The notes below the pieces were generated by a model. The model worked only from the letters and a program-made list of their open reading frames with translations, ran no database searches and was not told the DNA's origin. 39,005 bases of DNA from the IMG/VR virus record IMGVR_UViG_3300034101_002812, positions 1 to 39,005 of that record; one strand, given 5' to 3'. Shown here piece by piece: positions 21,193 to 28,326 of this stretch. The translations under genes and the position numbers were made by a program. The first letter of the stretch is position 1, and the number at the start of each line of letters is the position of its first letter. This DNA is from a virus.

Positions 21193-22391
21193 TCTTCATG
21201 GCATCGCAGAAGATCATCCAGAGCGACTGCCTAGACGGGCTTCGGACTCTTGCTGACGGCAGCATTCACTGCTGCGAGACGTCGCCGCCGTACTGGGGGC
21301 TGCGTGACTACGGACGCGATGGGCAGATCGGTCTGGAGGACACGCCAGAAGCGTATGTCGATCGACTTGTTGAAGTCTTCCGCGAGGTGCGGCGGGTGTT
21401 GCGCGACGACGGGACTTGCTGGCTGAACTTAGGGGACTCTTACAACAACGCCGGGTCGTCAAAGAACGGGACAGGGCTGGACGGCAAGATGCGAGGCGGC
21501 GCGACTGGTGCTGACGGAGAGTGCGGCTACAAGAAGCGAGACTTACGCCACGCCCTCAAAGGCAGCGGCATCAAGCACAAAGACCTCGTCGGCATCCCGT
21601 GGCGAGTCGCTTTCGCGTTACAGGCTGATGGTTGGTATCTCCGCCAAGATTGCATCTGGCACAAGCCAAATCCGATGCCAGAGAGCGTCCGCGATCGCTG
21701 CACGAAGGCCCATGAGTACGTGTTCCTGCTCACGAAGAGTGGGCGGTATTTCTATGACGCCGAGGCTGTGAGTGAGCCTTCTGTAACTGCGGCAGACGGT
21801 CGCGGATCAACAGAACAGAGGAAGGCTTTAGGCCACCCTTCTCGATATGGAGACACTGCTGGCAAGGCCTCTCGCGGCGATGGCTGGTCGATGCCGTCTC
21901 TTTCCCATAGGGCATCTGGCCGCAACCTCCGTTCAGTCTGGAAGATCGCCACTAAGTCATACCGAGGCGCACACTTCGCCACGATGCCTCCGCAGCTTGC
22001 GGAGACGTGCCTGCGGGCAGGAACGAGCGAGTCTGGTTGCTGCTCTGAGTGCGGAACTCCTCGCGAGCGAGTCGTCGATCGCAAGAGAGTCGCCACCCGG
22101 CCGGGGGCGGACACGAAAGTCACCGGCGACAAGATGACCGACGGCAACCGCGATCCGCAGCGGCACGTCACCACCACGACAACGACAGGCTGGCGTTCTC
22201 CCTGCGGCCACGACGCGCCGGGCGAGCCATGCACTGTGCTTGATCCGTTCGGCGGCTCAGGAACAACGCTCGCCGTCGCGGCTGAGCTTGGCCTGAATGC
22301 GATCGGCTTCGAGTTGAACAGCGACTACATCAACCTCGCAGAGGACCGGATCGCCAAGTCGAGAGGGAAGTCTCCTCTCTTCACGTCTTAA
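21189..22391 (+). CDS. DNA methyltransferase, beta-class with TSPPYW motif (400 aa)
   Basis: Modifies cytosine-N4 or adenine-N6 of DNA. TSPPYWGLRDYG at 31-42 is catalytic motif IV; S-P-P-Y is common in N4-cytosine enzymes but not exclusive. DPFGGSGTTLAVA at about 352 is SAM-binding motif I, followed by IGFELNSDYINLAEDRI. Motif IV before motif I gives the beta order. A zinc-knuckle insertion (CCSECGTP ... CGHDAPGEPC) lies just before motif I. No restriction gene adjoins, so it is probably an orphan phage methylase for genome protection. GTG overlaps the previous TGA; ATG at 21198 is an alternative. Confidence 0.9.
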   Translation: MIFMASQKIIQSDCLDGLRTLADGSIHCCETSPPYWGLRDYGRDGQIGLEDTPEAYVDRLVEVFREVRRVLRDDGTCWLNLGDSYNNAGSSKNGTGLDGKMRGGATGADGECGYKKRDLRHALKGSGIKHKDLVGIPWRVAFALQADGWYLRQDCIWHKPNPMPESVRDRCTKAHEYVFLLTKSGRYFYDAEAVSEPSVTAADGRGSTEQRKALGHPSRYGDTAGKASRGDGWSMPSLSHRASGRNLRSVWKIATKSYRGAHFATMPPQLAETCLRAGTSESGCCSECGTPRERVVDRKRVATRPGADTKVTGDKMTDGNRDPQRHVTTTTTTGWRSPCGHDAPGEPCTVLDPFGGSGTTLAVAAELGLNAIGFELNSDYINLAEDRIAKSRGKSPLFTS

Positions 22392-22554
22392 TACACAGGA
22401 CCACCATGTCCGCAGGGCGCTGCGTTCATCGGCCCCATTGGTCGCCAAGCCGAGGGTGGCGAGTAACCACGGCAGTCGAGGCTTGTGTTTAACTCCGAAG
22501 CTCTTTCCACGAGCGACTCGACCGTCCGCCTCACGTCACGAGGCCAATACAACC
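22392..22554. other. 163-nt gap, no clear gene
   Basis: Contains a 28-codon ATG reading frame at 22406 with weak AGGA upstream, and no recognisable promoter, motif copy or hairpin. The protease gene that follows has an unusually poor ribosome site (GAGGCC), so a missed upstream start or a leader is possible. Confidence 0.3.
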
Positions 22555-23259
22555 ATGACACCTCACGATTACCTTCGAGCGTTGGCGATCACCCTCGCGG
22601 CTCTCGCCACCACTGACGACCTAGTCCCAGACGAGTCGTTTGTCAGGTACGCGTCAGGTTTCCAGAACTACACCGCGAAACTCAAAGTACCGTGCGAGAA
22701 GAAGACATGCGAGGCCACTGCCACTCTCATCGCAGACCGGTGGGCGTTGACTGCCTTACACGTCGTCGGCGACGCGGAGTCATGCACTCTCACTGTCGGC
22801 GACAAGACTTGGAAGGTCGACCGGATCGTCAGACATCCGGACAAGGCTGACGTCGCCCTGCTCCGCTCCGAGGAGTCATTCGGGCTCGACTTCTACCCGC
22901 CCCTGAGCGACGGAGAAGAGGCAGAGGGCGACATCTGCTCGATCGCCGGGTACGGCGTCCACGGGCGAATGTCTGAGGGCCACAACCAGTACGACGGCAG
23001 GCTGCGTGCTGGAACGAACCACGTCGAGAGGTTCGAGAGAGACTTGATCGTCTGCACCGCGTCTCCCGGCAGGAGCAAGTACGAGGTGTGCATCGCCCCC
23101 GGAGACTCTGGCGGACCCCTGTTCTGCAAGGGAAAGCTCTGCGGCATCAACTCGATAACGATGGCACCGAAAGGGCCACTCAAGAGCCGCACGGGCGAGG
23201 AGAGCGGACACGTCCGCGTCTCGCTCTACAAGGCTTGGATCGAGGAGACGATCAAGTGA
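22555..23259 (+). CDS. Trypsin-like (S1) serine protease, probably exported (234 aa)
   Basis: Catalytic triad: H69 in WALTALHVV, D99 in DKADVALLR, S185 in APGDSGGPLF, with the expected family spacing. Six cysteines or more could form disulfides. The N-terminus YLRALAITLAALATTDD is a weak signal peptide, suggesting action outside the cytoplasm or in the virion. A frame start at 22438 is possible, but the added 39 residues look unlike protein. Role unknown: host protein or prohead cleavage, or surface digestion. Adjacent to a methyltransferase and a small unknown gene. Confidence 0.87.
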   Translation: MTPHDYLRALAITLAALATTDDLVPDESFVRYASGFQNYTAKLKVPCEKKTCEATATLIADRWALTALHVVGDAESCTLTVGDKTWKVDRIVRHPDKADVALLRSEESFGLDFYPPLSDGEEAEGDICSIAGYGVHGRMSEGHNQYDGRLRAGTNHVERFERDLIVCTASPGRSKYEVCIAPGDSGGPLFCKGKLCGINSITMAPKGPLKSRTGEESGHVRVSLYKAWIEETIK

Positions 23260-23510
23260 TGGACGAACTAGCTGAACTCAACCCTGACGCCCTGCTCGCC
23301 GACGGCCTCGAAAATGCTTTCGTTGGCTACACCGTCAACCACCACCACGCTCACGTCGCGGTCTATGACGTGCAGAAGTGCATCGACGTTCTCGTCGAGC
23401 GTGATGGCATGACTCACGAGGGTGCTGAGGAGTACCTGTCGTTTAACACGCTTGGTTGTTATGTCGGGCCGAATGGGCCGATTTACGTGAGGCTCTGCAA
23501 GGCTGAGTAG
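23259..23510 (+). CDS. Small acidic protein of unknown function (83 aa)
   Basis: Not recognised. VNHHHAHVAVYDVQKCIDVL has five His within eight residues and could bind metal. The ATG overlaps the protease stop (TGATGG), so the two are co-translated; an inhibitor or partner of the protease is a speculative option. Confidence 0.65.
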   Translation: MDELAELNPDALLADGLENAFVGYTVNHHHAHVAVYDVQKCIDVLVERDGMTHEGAEEYLSFNTLGCYVGPNGPIYVRLCKAE

Positions 23511-23519
23511 TACGGATAA
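23508..23519 (+). promoter_or_regulatory. TAGTACGGATAA motif, copy 12
   Basis: Its TAG is the stop of the 23259 gene; 26 nt before the ATG of the GIY-YIG gene, with AAGGAGG between. Confidence 0.5.
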
Positions 23520-23545
23520 GCATTCCCCGGCAAGGAGGCCGAGTC

Positions 23546-24442
23546 ATGCCATTCATCGTTTACGAGACGACGAACCTGATCAACGGCAAGAAGTACCGTG
23601 GCGTCCATTGGCAGGATGGCGAAGAGTTCGACGGTTATCTAGGGTCTGGCCGTGCCATCGTTCGAGCAATCAAGAAGCACGGCAAAACAAACTTTTCTCG
23701 CGCGACGATGTTTGTCTTCGAGTATAAAGCGGACGCCTACGCGTGCGAGGCTGCTGTCGTCGACGAGGATTGGTGTTGCAGAAAAGACACGTACAACTGG
23801 GCACTGGGCGGACTCGGCGGAAGTCCTCTGTATGACCCGGAGTATCTGGCAGCACAATCAGCCCGCATGAAGGCTGTGTGTGCGGACCCACAGTATCGGG
23901 CAGCACACTCAGCCCGCATGAAGGCTATCTGTGCGGACCCAGATTGGCGGGCAGCAACCTCAGCGCGCGTGAAGGCTATCTGTGCGGACCCAGAGTTTCT
24001 GGCAGCACGGTCAGCCCGCCTGAAGGCTGCTTGTGCGGACCCAGATTGGCGGGCAGCAACCTCAGCCCGCATGAAGGCTGCGCACGCGAGGCCAGAGTTT
24101 CGGGCAGCAAACTCAGCCCGCCTGAAGGCTGTATATGCAGACCCACAGTATCGGGCAGCACACTTGGCCCGCATGAAAGCCTCGCACGCGAGTCCAGAGT
24201 ATCGGGCAGCACAATCAGCCCGCATGAAGGCTGTGTGTGCTGACCCACAGCATCGGGCAGCACAATCAGCCCGCATGAAGGCCGTGCGCGCGGACCCGGA
24301 TTATCGTGCAGCGGCCTCAGACCGCATGAAGGCTAGGCATGCTGACCCAGAGTATCGGGCAGCACACTCAGCCCGCATGAAGGCGGGTTGGGTACGACGT
24401 CGCCTTAACAAAGCCAACAAGATGCTTTTCATCATTGACTGA
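23546..24442 (+). CDS. GIY-YIG endonuclease with eleven 17-residue repeats (298 aa)
   Basis: The N-terminal nuclease domain has FIVYETTNLINGKKYRGVHW (I-V-Y ... Y-R-G in place of GIY ... YIG), DGYLGSG, AIKKHGKTNFSRA and E68 as likely metal ligand, matching phage homing endonucleases of the 'YxTTNxINGKxYxGVH' type. From about residue 97 to 283, eleven copies of a 17-residue unit (D-P-x-Y-R-A-A-x-S-A-R-M-K-A-x-C-A) follow, like NUMOD-type DNA-binding repeats, then a basic tail. AAGGAGG precedes the ATG. Probably a free-standing homing enzyme; the repeat number is unusual. Confidence 0.85.
   Translation: MPFIVYETTNLINGKKYRGVHWQDGEEFDGYLGSGRAIVRAIKKHGKTNFSRATMFVFEYKADAYACEAAVVDEDWCCRKDTYNWALGGLGGSPLYDPEYLAAQSARMKAVCADPQYRAAHSARMKAICADPDWRAATSARVKAICADPEFLAARSARLKAACADPDWRAATSARMKAAHARPEFRAANSARLKAVYADPQYRAAHLARMKASHASPEYRAAQSARMKAVCADPQHRAAQSARMKAVRADPDYRAAASDRMKARHADPEYRAAHSARMKAGWVRRRLNKANKMLFIID
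23834..24394 (+). repeat. 51-bp coding tandem repeat, 11 units
   Basis: Units begin GACCC(A/G)... and share GCAGCACAATCAGCCCGCAT-type sequence. Identical stretches over 30 nt occur between distant units (23850 and 24206), showing recent duplication or gene conversion. Confidence 0.85.
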
Positions 24443-24452
24443 TTGGCAATCA

Positions 24453-25205
24453 ATGTCCGTAAAAACCCTCGCCAAAAAACACGTCATATACAGCGACCTC
24501 CTTGCCGACGGCGAGAGCCCGTTCAGCGTAAACCGCGTCACCGGCCACTCGCTGAATTTCCCGATCATCAACACATGCACGCCGACGATCGTCTGTGCGG
24601 AGACTTGCTACTTCGCGAAGGGTCCATCGACGTGGACGGCCTCGCTCAAGAAGCAGAGCAGGCTGATGAATTCCGTGAAAGCCTCGCCGAAGCACATGGC
24701 CGTGATCATCGCCGACTGGGCTCGACGCCTGAAGCTCGACTTCGTCCGCTGGAACGGCGGCGGAGACCTGTTCGCGGAGAGCGTCGACTGCATCAACCGG
24801 GCCGCGCCGCTCATGCCGACGATCCCACAGTGGGTCGTGAGCAGGAAGCCTAAGCTGGCAGCGGCGATCGAGCCTGCCTCGAACGTCTACGTGCATTTCT
24901 CAGTCGACAAGACGTCGTGGGATCGCCTCGAAGAGATGCAGAAGCTCGCACCGGCCGGTCTCCAGTGGTTCTGGAGCTATCAGTGCGACAAGGGCGAGAC
25001 GCCGCCAGACCCGTTCGTCGCCCCGGTGATCTTCCGCGACGGCTACGACCCCAAGGGGGGCGAATTGTACGGAAACGATTGCCCATTGAACGCGAACGAC
25101 GACATCGCAGGCGTCTGCGGCACATGCCGCCGTTGCTTTAACGGCTGGGCGATCGAGGGAGCGAAGGAATGTCGCCCATATCTTCGAGGGCAGCAGGCGA
25201 AGTAG
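24453..25205 (+). CDS. GP88-like cysteine-rich phage protein (250 aa)
   Basis: Shows C-x5-C-x3-CY (NTCTPTIVCAETCYFAKG), then FVRWNGGGDLFAESVDCINR, a beta/alpha body, and CGTCRRCFNGW near the C-terminus. The N-terminal Cys set, the R-x-N-G-x-G-D step and the C-terminal C-x-x-C-x-x-C are features I associate with phage 'gene product 88' and Gp37/Gp68-like families, thought to resemble radical-SAM or Fe-S proteins. No activity is established. ATG 24453 is chosen over a TTG at 24435. It overlaps the next gene by 37 nt. Confidence 0.65.
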   Translation: MSVKTLAKKHVIYSDLLADGESPFSVNRVTGHSLNFPIINTCTPTIVCAETCYFAKGPSTWTASLKKQSRLMNSVKASPKHMAVIIADWARRLKLDFVRWNGGGDLFAESVDCINRAAPLMPTIPQWVVSRKPKLAAAIEPASNVYVHFSVDKTSWDRLEEMQKLAPAGLQWFWSYQCDKGETPPDPFVAPVIFRDGYDPKGGELYGNDCPLNANDDIAGVCGTCRRCFNGWAIEGAKECRPYLRGQQAK

Positions 25206-25579
25206 GGAGGCTTCTGGCGTCGGCCGAGATGCTCCTGCACGGAATCTCCCCTTCGAGGCCAGAGGACGACCACGGATACGACATCGTCAGCGTGTTCGAG
25301 TCGAAGGTTTACAGGGTTCAGGTCAAAAGCACATACGAGCAGAAGGCGTCCCCGAAGACTGGCTCGTACAAGTTCAGCGTGCGGAGAGAAAAAAACAACA
25401 AACACGCAACAGACCGAGGCGCGCTGTACGGGGACGACGAGATCGACGCATTCGTGTTCGTGAGCATTGCAACTAAATCGTTCTGGGTGATGCCGGTGAG
25501 TGAAGTCAACCTGTCAGCATACAAGGTCTCGCACAGCCCGGGATCGACGTGGCACAACGCTTGGCATGTCCTGAAATGA
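25169..25579 (+). CDS. PD-(D/E)XK nuclease-like protein (136 aa)
   Basis: E11 in the first helix, D38 in HGYDIVSV and Q51-V-K53 in YRVQVKST give the E...D...QxK core of small PD-(D/E)XK endonucleases, similar to group I intron homing or resolvase-like enzymes. The remainder (SYKFSVRREKNNKH, DAFVFVSIATKSFWVMPVSE) fits the sheet and closing helix. The ATG lies within the previous gene. First of three nuclease-like genes in a row. Confidence 0.7.
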   Translation: MSPISSRAAGEVGRLLASAEMLLHGISPSRPEDDHGYDIVSVFESKVYRVQVKSTYEQKASPKTGSYKFSVRREKNNKHATDRGALYGDDEIDAFVFVSIATKSFWVMPVSEVNLSAYKVSHSPGSTWHNAWHVLK

Positions 25580-25863
25580 CGCTCGAAACCACCATCACGA
25601 AGTCGATCGTGGCACTCGCGAAAGCCAAGGGATGGTGGACGTTCAAGATCGCCGGCGGGCCGATGCAGATGGCAGGCGTTCCGGATTTGTTGACGGTGAA
25701 GCATGGGCGTGCGGTGTTCCTTGAGGTGAAGCAGCCGGGCAAGAAGCCTCGCCCGCTTCAAGTGCAGCGGATGAAAGAGATCAGGGAGATCGGCGGAGCG
25801 GTCGCCGAGGTGGTCACGAGCAAGGCCGAGGCAGAAAGGATTCTCGATGCGAACGACGCTTGA
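25576..25863 (+). CDS. VRR-NUC domain nuclease (95 aa)
   Basis: GVPDLLTVKHGRAVFLEVKQ carries D37 and E50-V-K52 of the PD-(D/E)XK core, and Q62 in PLQVQR the following conserved Gln. This is the usual full-length single-domain phage VRR-NUC protein, related to Holliday-junction resolvases and FAN1. Likely cleaves branched DNA during replication or packaging. ATG overlaps the upstream TGA. Confidence 0.88.
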   Translation: MTLETTITKSIVALAKAKGWWTFKIAGGPMQMAGVPDLLTVKHGRAVFLEVKQPGKKPRPLQVQRMKEIREIGGAVAEVVTSKAEAERILDANDA

Positions 25864-26311
25864 GTGGTACGAGGCAGCAATGGCTTCGGACGTCGGCCGC
25901 ATGAGGCACTTGGCTTCGATCAAGGCTGGAAGAAAAGACGCATACGGGTTCGACGGACTAGGGTGGTCTGAACACATCGAGGGCGCTTGTGGCGAGATGG
26001 CGCTCGCTAAGTGTTTGGGTGTTTACTGGGATGGAAGCGTCGACTCTTTCAAGGCAAACGATCTTCCGGGCATTCAGGTCAAGACTCGCAGCAAGGAAGA
26101 CTACGAGTTGATTGTTAGGCCCGGCGATTCAAGAGACTCCAAATACGTTTTGGTGACTGGCAAGTGTCCGACCTACGAGATTCGCGGCTGGATATCCGGC
26201 GGTGACGCCATGAAACAAGAGTGGCTCAAGGACTACGGCGGAAGGCCCCCCGCGTACTTTGTTCCGCAGGACGCTCTTGAGCCCATCTTGACATTGAAAG
26301 CGGGTGCTTGA
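25847..26311 (+). CDS. Phage PD-(D/E)XK-like protein (154 aa)
   Basis: E45 and E50 in HIEGACGEMALAKCLG, then D72 and Q77-V-K79 in NDLPGIQVKTR follow the E...D...(E/Q)xK order. YVLVTGKCPTYEIRGWISGGDAM is a frequent continuation in phage proteins of this kind, which are mostly called hypothetical. Overlaps the VRR-NUC gene by 17 nt. Confidence 0.7.
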   Translation: MRTTLEWYEAAMASDVGRMRHLASIKAGRKDAYGFDGLGWSEHIEGACGEMALAKCLGVYWDGSVDSFKANDLPGIQVKTRSKEDYELIVRPGDSRDSKYVLVTGKCPTYEIRGWISGGDAMKQEWLKDYGGRPPAYFVPQDALEPILTLKAGA

Positions 26312-26437
26312 TTGGGATCAATAACCTCTCGCGAGAAGTGGCCCCCTGAGCCTCCACAGAAACCTCCCAAACACTGGGAGTGGCAGATCGTCAACGGCGT
26401 CAAGAAACTTGTCGCCGTCCAGAAAAAACACCCTTGA
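26312..26437 (+). CDS. Possible 41-aa protein with TTG start
   Basis: A short open frame fills the gap between the nuclease gene and the next gene. It starts at a TTG directly after the upstream TGA and encodes a Pro-rich first half (KWPPEPPQKPPKHWEW) and a basic second half (QIVNGVKKLVAVQKKHP). Codon use is like that of neighbouring genes. No ribosome site is visible, so confidence is limited. Confidence 0.4.
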   Translation: MGSITSREKWPPEPPQKPPKHWEWQIVNGVKKLVAVQKKHP

Positions 26438-26440
26438 CGT

Positions 26441-26452
26441 TAGTACGGATAT
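26441..26452 (+). promoter_or_regulatory. TAGTACGGATAT motif, copy 13 (last copy)
   Basis: Starts 3 nt after the stop of the 41-codon frame and ends 9 nt before the ATG at 26462. As with copy 9, there is no room for a Shine-Dalgarno, so a leaderless transcript is implied if this is a -10 element. No copy follows in the remaining 12.5 kb. Confidence 0.5.
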
Positions 26453-26461
26453 CCATACTCT

Positions 26462-26866
26462 ATGCAAGCCTTCACGACGACGGTAGCGAAACTAAGCCTC
26501 ATCGATGCCGACTGCATCGCTACGAGGCTCACAAATCCGAAGTCGGAGTTTCAGGCCGAGGTCACGGAAAAAACCTCATCCACCCCGGTCGCAATCGTGA
26601 GGACGGATCAAGAGAGAGTCGCGGCATGGACGGCAACGCACTACTGGCGAGGGATGCAGACGCTGGAGGGTTTCACCGATCCCTCCTGTCGTCGTCGCGG
26701 CCTCGCCCGCGCGGCTGCGAGTCTTTTGGTTGCCGACGGCTCCATCGATCCACGCGAGACACTGGCAGTCTTCTCACCGCAGTGCGTTTCGATAGCGGCT
26801 GCGTTGGGTTGCAGGGACGTTCGGCTGTTCGAGCGTCGAGGTAAGGAGTGGGTCCAGAATTCTTAA
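26462..26866 (+). CDS. GNAT-like acetyltransferase (134 aa)
   Basis: The segment GMQTLEGFTDPSCRRRGLARAAASLL has R-R-x-G-L-A, the acetyl-CoA pyrophosphate-binding loop of GNAT proteins, preceded by a strand and followed by VFSPQCVSIAAALGCRDV as the second half of the fold. The N-terminal 50 residues are divergent. Substrate unknown. No Shine-Dalgarno (see motif copy 13). Confidence 0.6.
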   Translation: MQAFTTTVAKLSLIDADCIATRLTNPKSEFQAEVTEKTSSTPVAIVRTDQERVAAWTATHYWRGMQTLEGFTDPSCRRRGLARAAASLLVADGSIDPRETLAVFSPQCVSIAAALGCRDVRLFERRGKEWVQNS

Positions 26867-26881
26867 AGCCAAGGAGGGCTT

Positions 26882-27262
26882 ATGTTTTTTTCTTTGCTTT
26901 TGCTTGCCGTGCTGGGTGGTGACTGCACCGTCATGACCGAGGGCGAGGCCCAGATCGTCGCCGAGACGAATCTCGCCCGTGCGGAGGCCGGTCTCCCAGA
27001 ACTTGTCGTCGACTGCCGCCTGATGGGTCGCGCTCGCCGGCACGCCAATCGTATGGCGACCGAGGGGTTCTTCGCTCACTCCGGCGGGGCGATTGAGAAC
27101 ATCGCCTCCGGTCAGGCTCATGCCCAAGCTGCGGTTCGATCTTGGCTTGGTAGCCCCGGGCATCGAGCCAACATCATGAACCGACGATATTCACGGATTG
27201 GCGTCGCCGGCTACGTGGGCCGCGACGGCAAGACCTACTGGGTGCAGCAGTTCGCACCGTGA
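26882..27262 (+). CDS. Secreted CAP (SCP/PR-1-like) domain protein (126 aa)
   Basis: Short signal peptide MFFSLLLLAVLGG, then the CAP order: NLARAEAGLPELVVDCRL, ARRHANRMATEGFFAHSGG, IENIASGQ, AVRSWLGSPGHRANIMN, and a closing IGVAGYVGRDGKTYWVQQF. The HS-G, E-N-I and P-G-H-R-x-N signatures give the two His and Glu of the CAP cavity. Function in phage unknown; bacterial CAP proteins act at the cell surface. CCAAGGAGGGCTT is a good ribosome site. Confidence 0.85.
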   Translation: MFFSLLLLAVLGGDCTVMTEGEAQIVAETNLARAEAGLPELVVDCRLMGRARRHANRMATEGFFAHSGGAIENIASGQAHAQAAVRSWLGSPGHRANIMNRRYSRIGVAGYVGRDGKTYWVQQFAP

Positions 27263-27380
27263 CCGTCCCCTCCGGTGGTCCCGCCGTCGTCTCGTCGGGT
27301 AGGCGAGGCGGCGGTGGGCCACTTTGGAATTTCTCTGGAGCATTTCGTCATGATTTTCGACTTTTTTAGGAGGATTCTCG

Positions 27381-27728
27381 GTGGAAAAGACCAACGAACA
27401 GCTTGCGAGACGTCTGGGGCTGACGGTCAAGCAAGTGGAGTACGTGAAGGCAAGCTGGCTGACGACAAAAGTCGCGGAGATGGCGGCGAAGCTCAATGTC
27501 GGCGACCAGAAGCTGCGGAGGATCGCCCGAAAGCTCAGCCTAGGCCCAAGGCCAGAAAGAGAATCGCGGTTCGACCCAAGCCCGGAGGAGATCGAGCTTC
27601 GGGCGGCGGAAGTGCGAGCAAAGTGGACCCCAGCAGAAAAAAGATCGCGGGGGTACGGCGTAAAAAATTGGACCGCCCCAACGATCAGGGTCGGTGAGAT
27701 CGAAGCCCCATCCTACGCGAGGATTTGA
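27381..27728 (+). CDS. HTH-like small protein, paralogue of the 29823 gene (115 aa)
   Basis: Helical N-terminus with two HTH-like stretches (NEQLARRLGLTVKQVEYVKA; VAEMAAKLNVGDQKLRRIAR), then a FDPSPEEIELRAAEVRAKW motif and T-x-A-E-K-R-S-R. The S-P-E-E-I ... W-x-x-x-E unit recurs in the 29823 protein. DNA-binding is likely, function unknown. AGGAGGATTCTC precedes the GTG. A 118-nt gap upstream (27263-27380) has only weak GC stems and a T-run. Confidence 0.7.
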   Translation: MEKTNEQLARRLGLTVKQVEYVKASWLTTKVAEMAAKLNVGDQKLRRIARKLSLGPRPERESRFDPSPEEIELRAAEVRAKWTPAEKRSRGYGVKNWTAPTIRVGEIEAPSYARI

Positions 27729-27732
27729 CAGC

Positions 27733-28326
27733 ATGAACGGAATCGAAAACTGGCTCACCGCACCTGTGACAGAGGGGATCGAGAGGCTGGCGTCCAAGTC
27801 TCTCGCCGTCGACGTCGGCGCGAACGTCGGCACGTGGGCCGTGCCTCTGTGCGAACTGTTTGATGAAGTTCTGGCTTTCGAGCCTGACGAACGCAACTTC
27901 TCTCAGATTCCGACGAAGGCCAATCTCACGTCAGTGAAGGCGGCCGTGTCTGACATCACGGGCACCACCCCCTTCTACATCCGCGCGTCGTCCGGGCACA
28001 ACTCCGTCTTGGAGGTGCATCCGATCGGCGGCGACGGGATGGCACCCGTGCCTGTCGTCGAAGAGGTTCAGGTTCCCTGCCTGACGCTCGACGACGCGTG
28101 CGAGGGCGGGGCTGACTTCGTCAAGATCGACATCGAAGGCGGCGAGGTTCTTGCATTGCAGGGCTGCGTAGACTCGGGCAGGTGGGCTCGAACCCTGTTC
28201 GTGGTCGAGTGCCACGACACGTTCAACGACGTCGAGGCTGAGCTTTCCCGGCTTGGCAAGCGAGTCACCCGCATCCCGCACCCCCTCGTCGCCCACCCGG
28301 GGCATTGCTGGGCAATTGGCGAATGA
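27733..28326 (+). CDS. FkbM-family SAM-dependent methyltransferase (197 aa)
   Basis: SAM site DVGANVGTWAVPLCELF, acidic strand end VLAFEPDERNF, then LTLDDACEGGADFVKIDIEG and VVECHD, the ordered motifs of FkbM methyltransferases. They O-methylate sugars or small molecules. With the two following GT-like genes it forms a glycan-modifying set. Overlaps the next gene by 4 nt. Confidence 0.87.
   Translation: MNGIENWLTAPVTEGIERLASKSLAVDVGANVGTWAVPLCELFDEVLAFEPDERNFSQIPTKANLTSVKAAVSDITGTTPFYIRASSGHNSVLEVHPIGGDGMAPVPVVEEVQVPCLTLDDACEGGADFVKIDIEGGEVLALQGCVDSGRWARTLFVVECHDTFNDVEAELSRLGKRVTRIPHPLVAHPGHCWAIGE

Noticed and set aside
22406-22492. 28-codon ATG ORF before the protease gene
   Set aside because: Too short, weak AGGA site, no supporting context.
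23834-24394. CRISPR-like reading of the 51-bp repeats
   Set aside because: No unique spacers; units are contiguous, in frame and encode a repeated protein segment.
24435-24462. Palindrome TGATTGGCAATCA near the GP88-like start
   Set aside because: Short, overlaps coding sequence and no copies elsewhere; likely chance.
26434-26461. TTGACG-16 bp-TACTCT as a promoter for the GNAT-like gene
   Set aside because: Transcription would start after the ATG at 26462.
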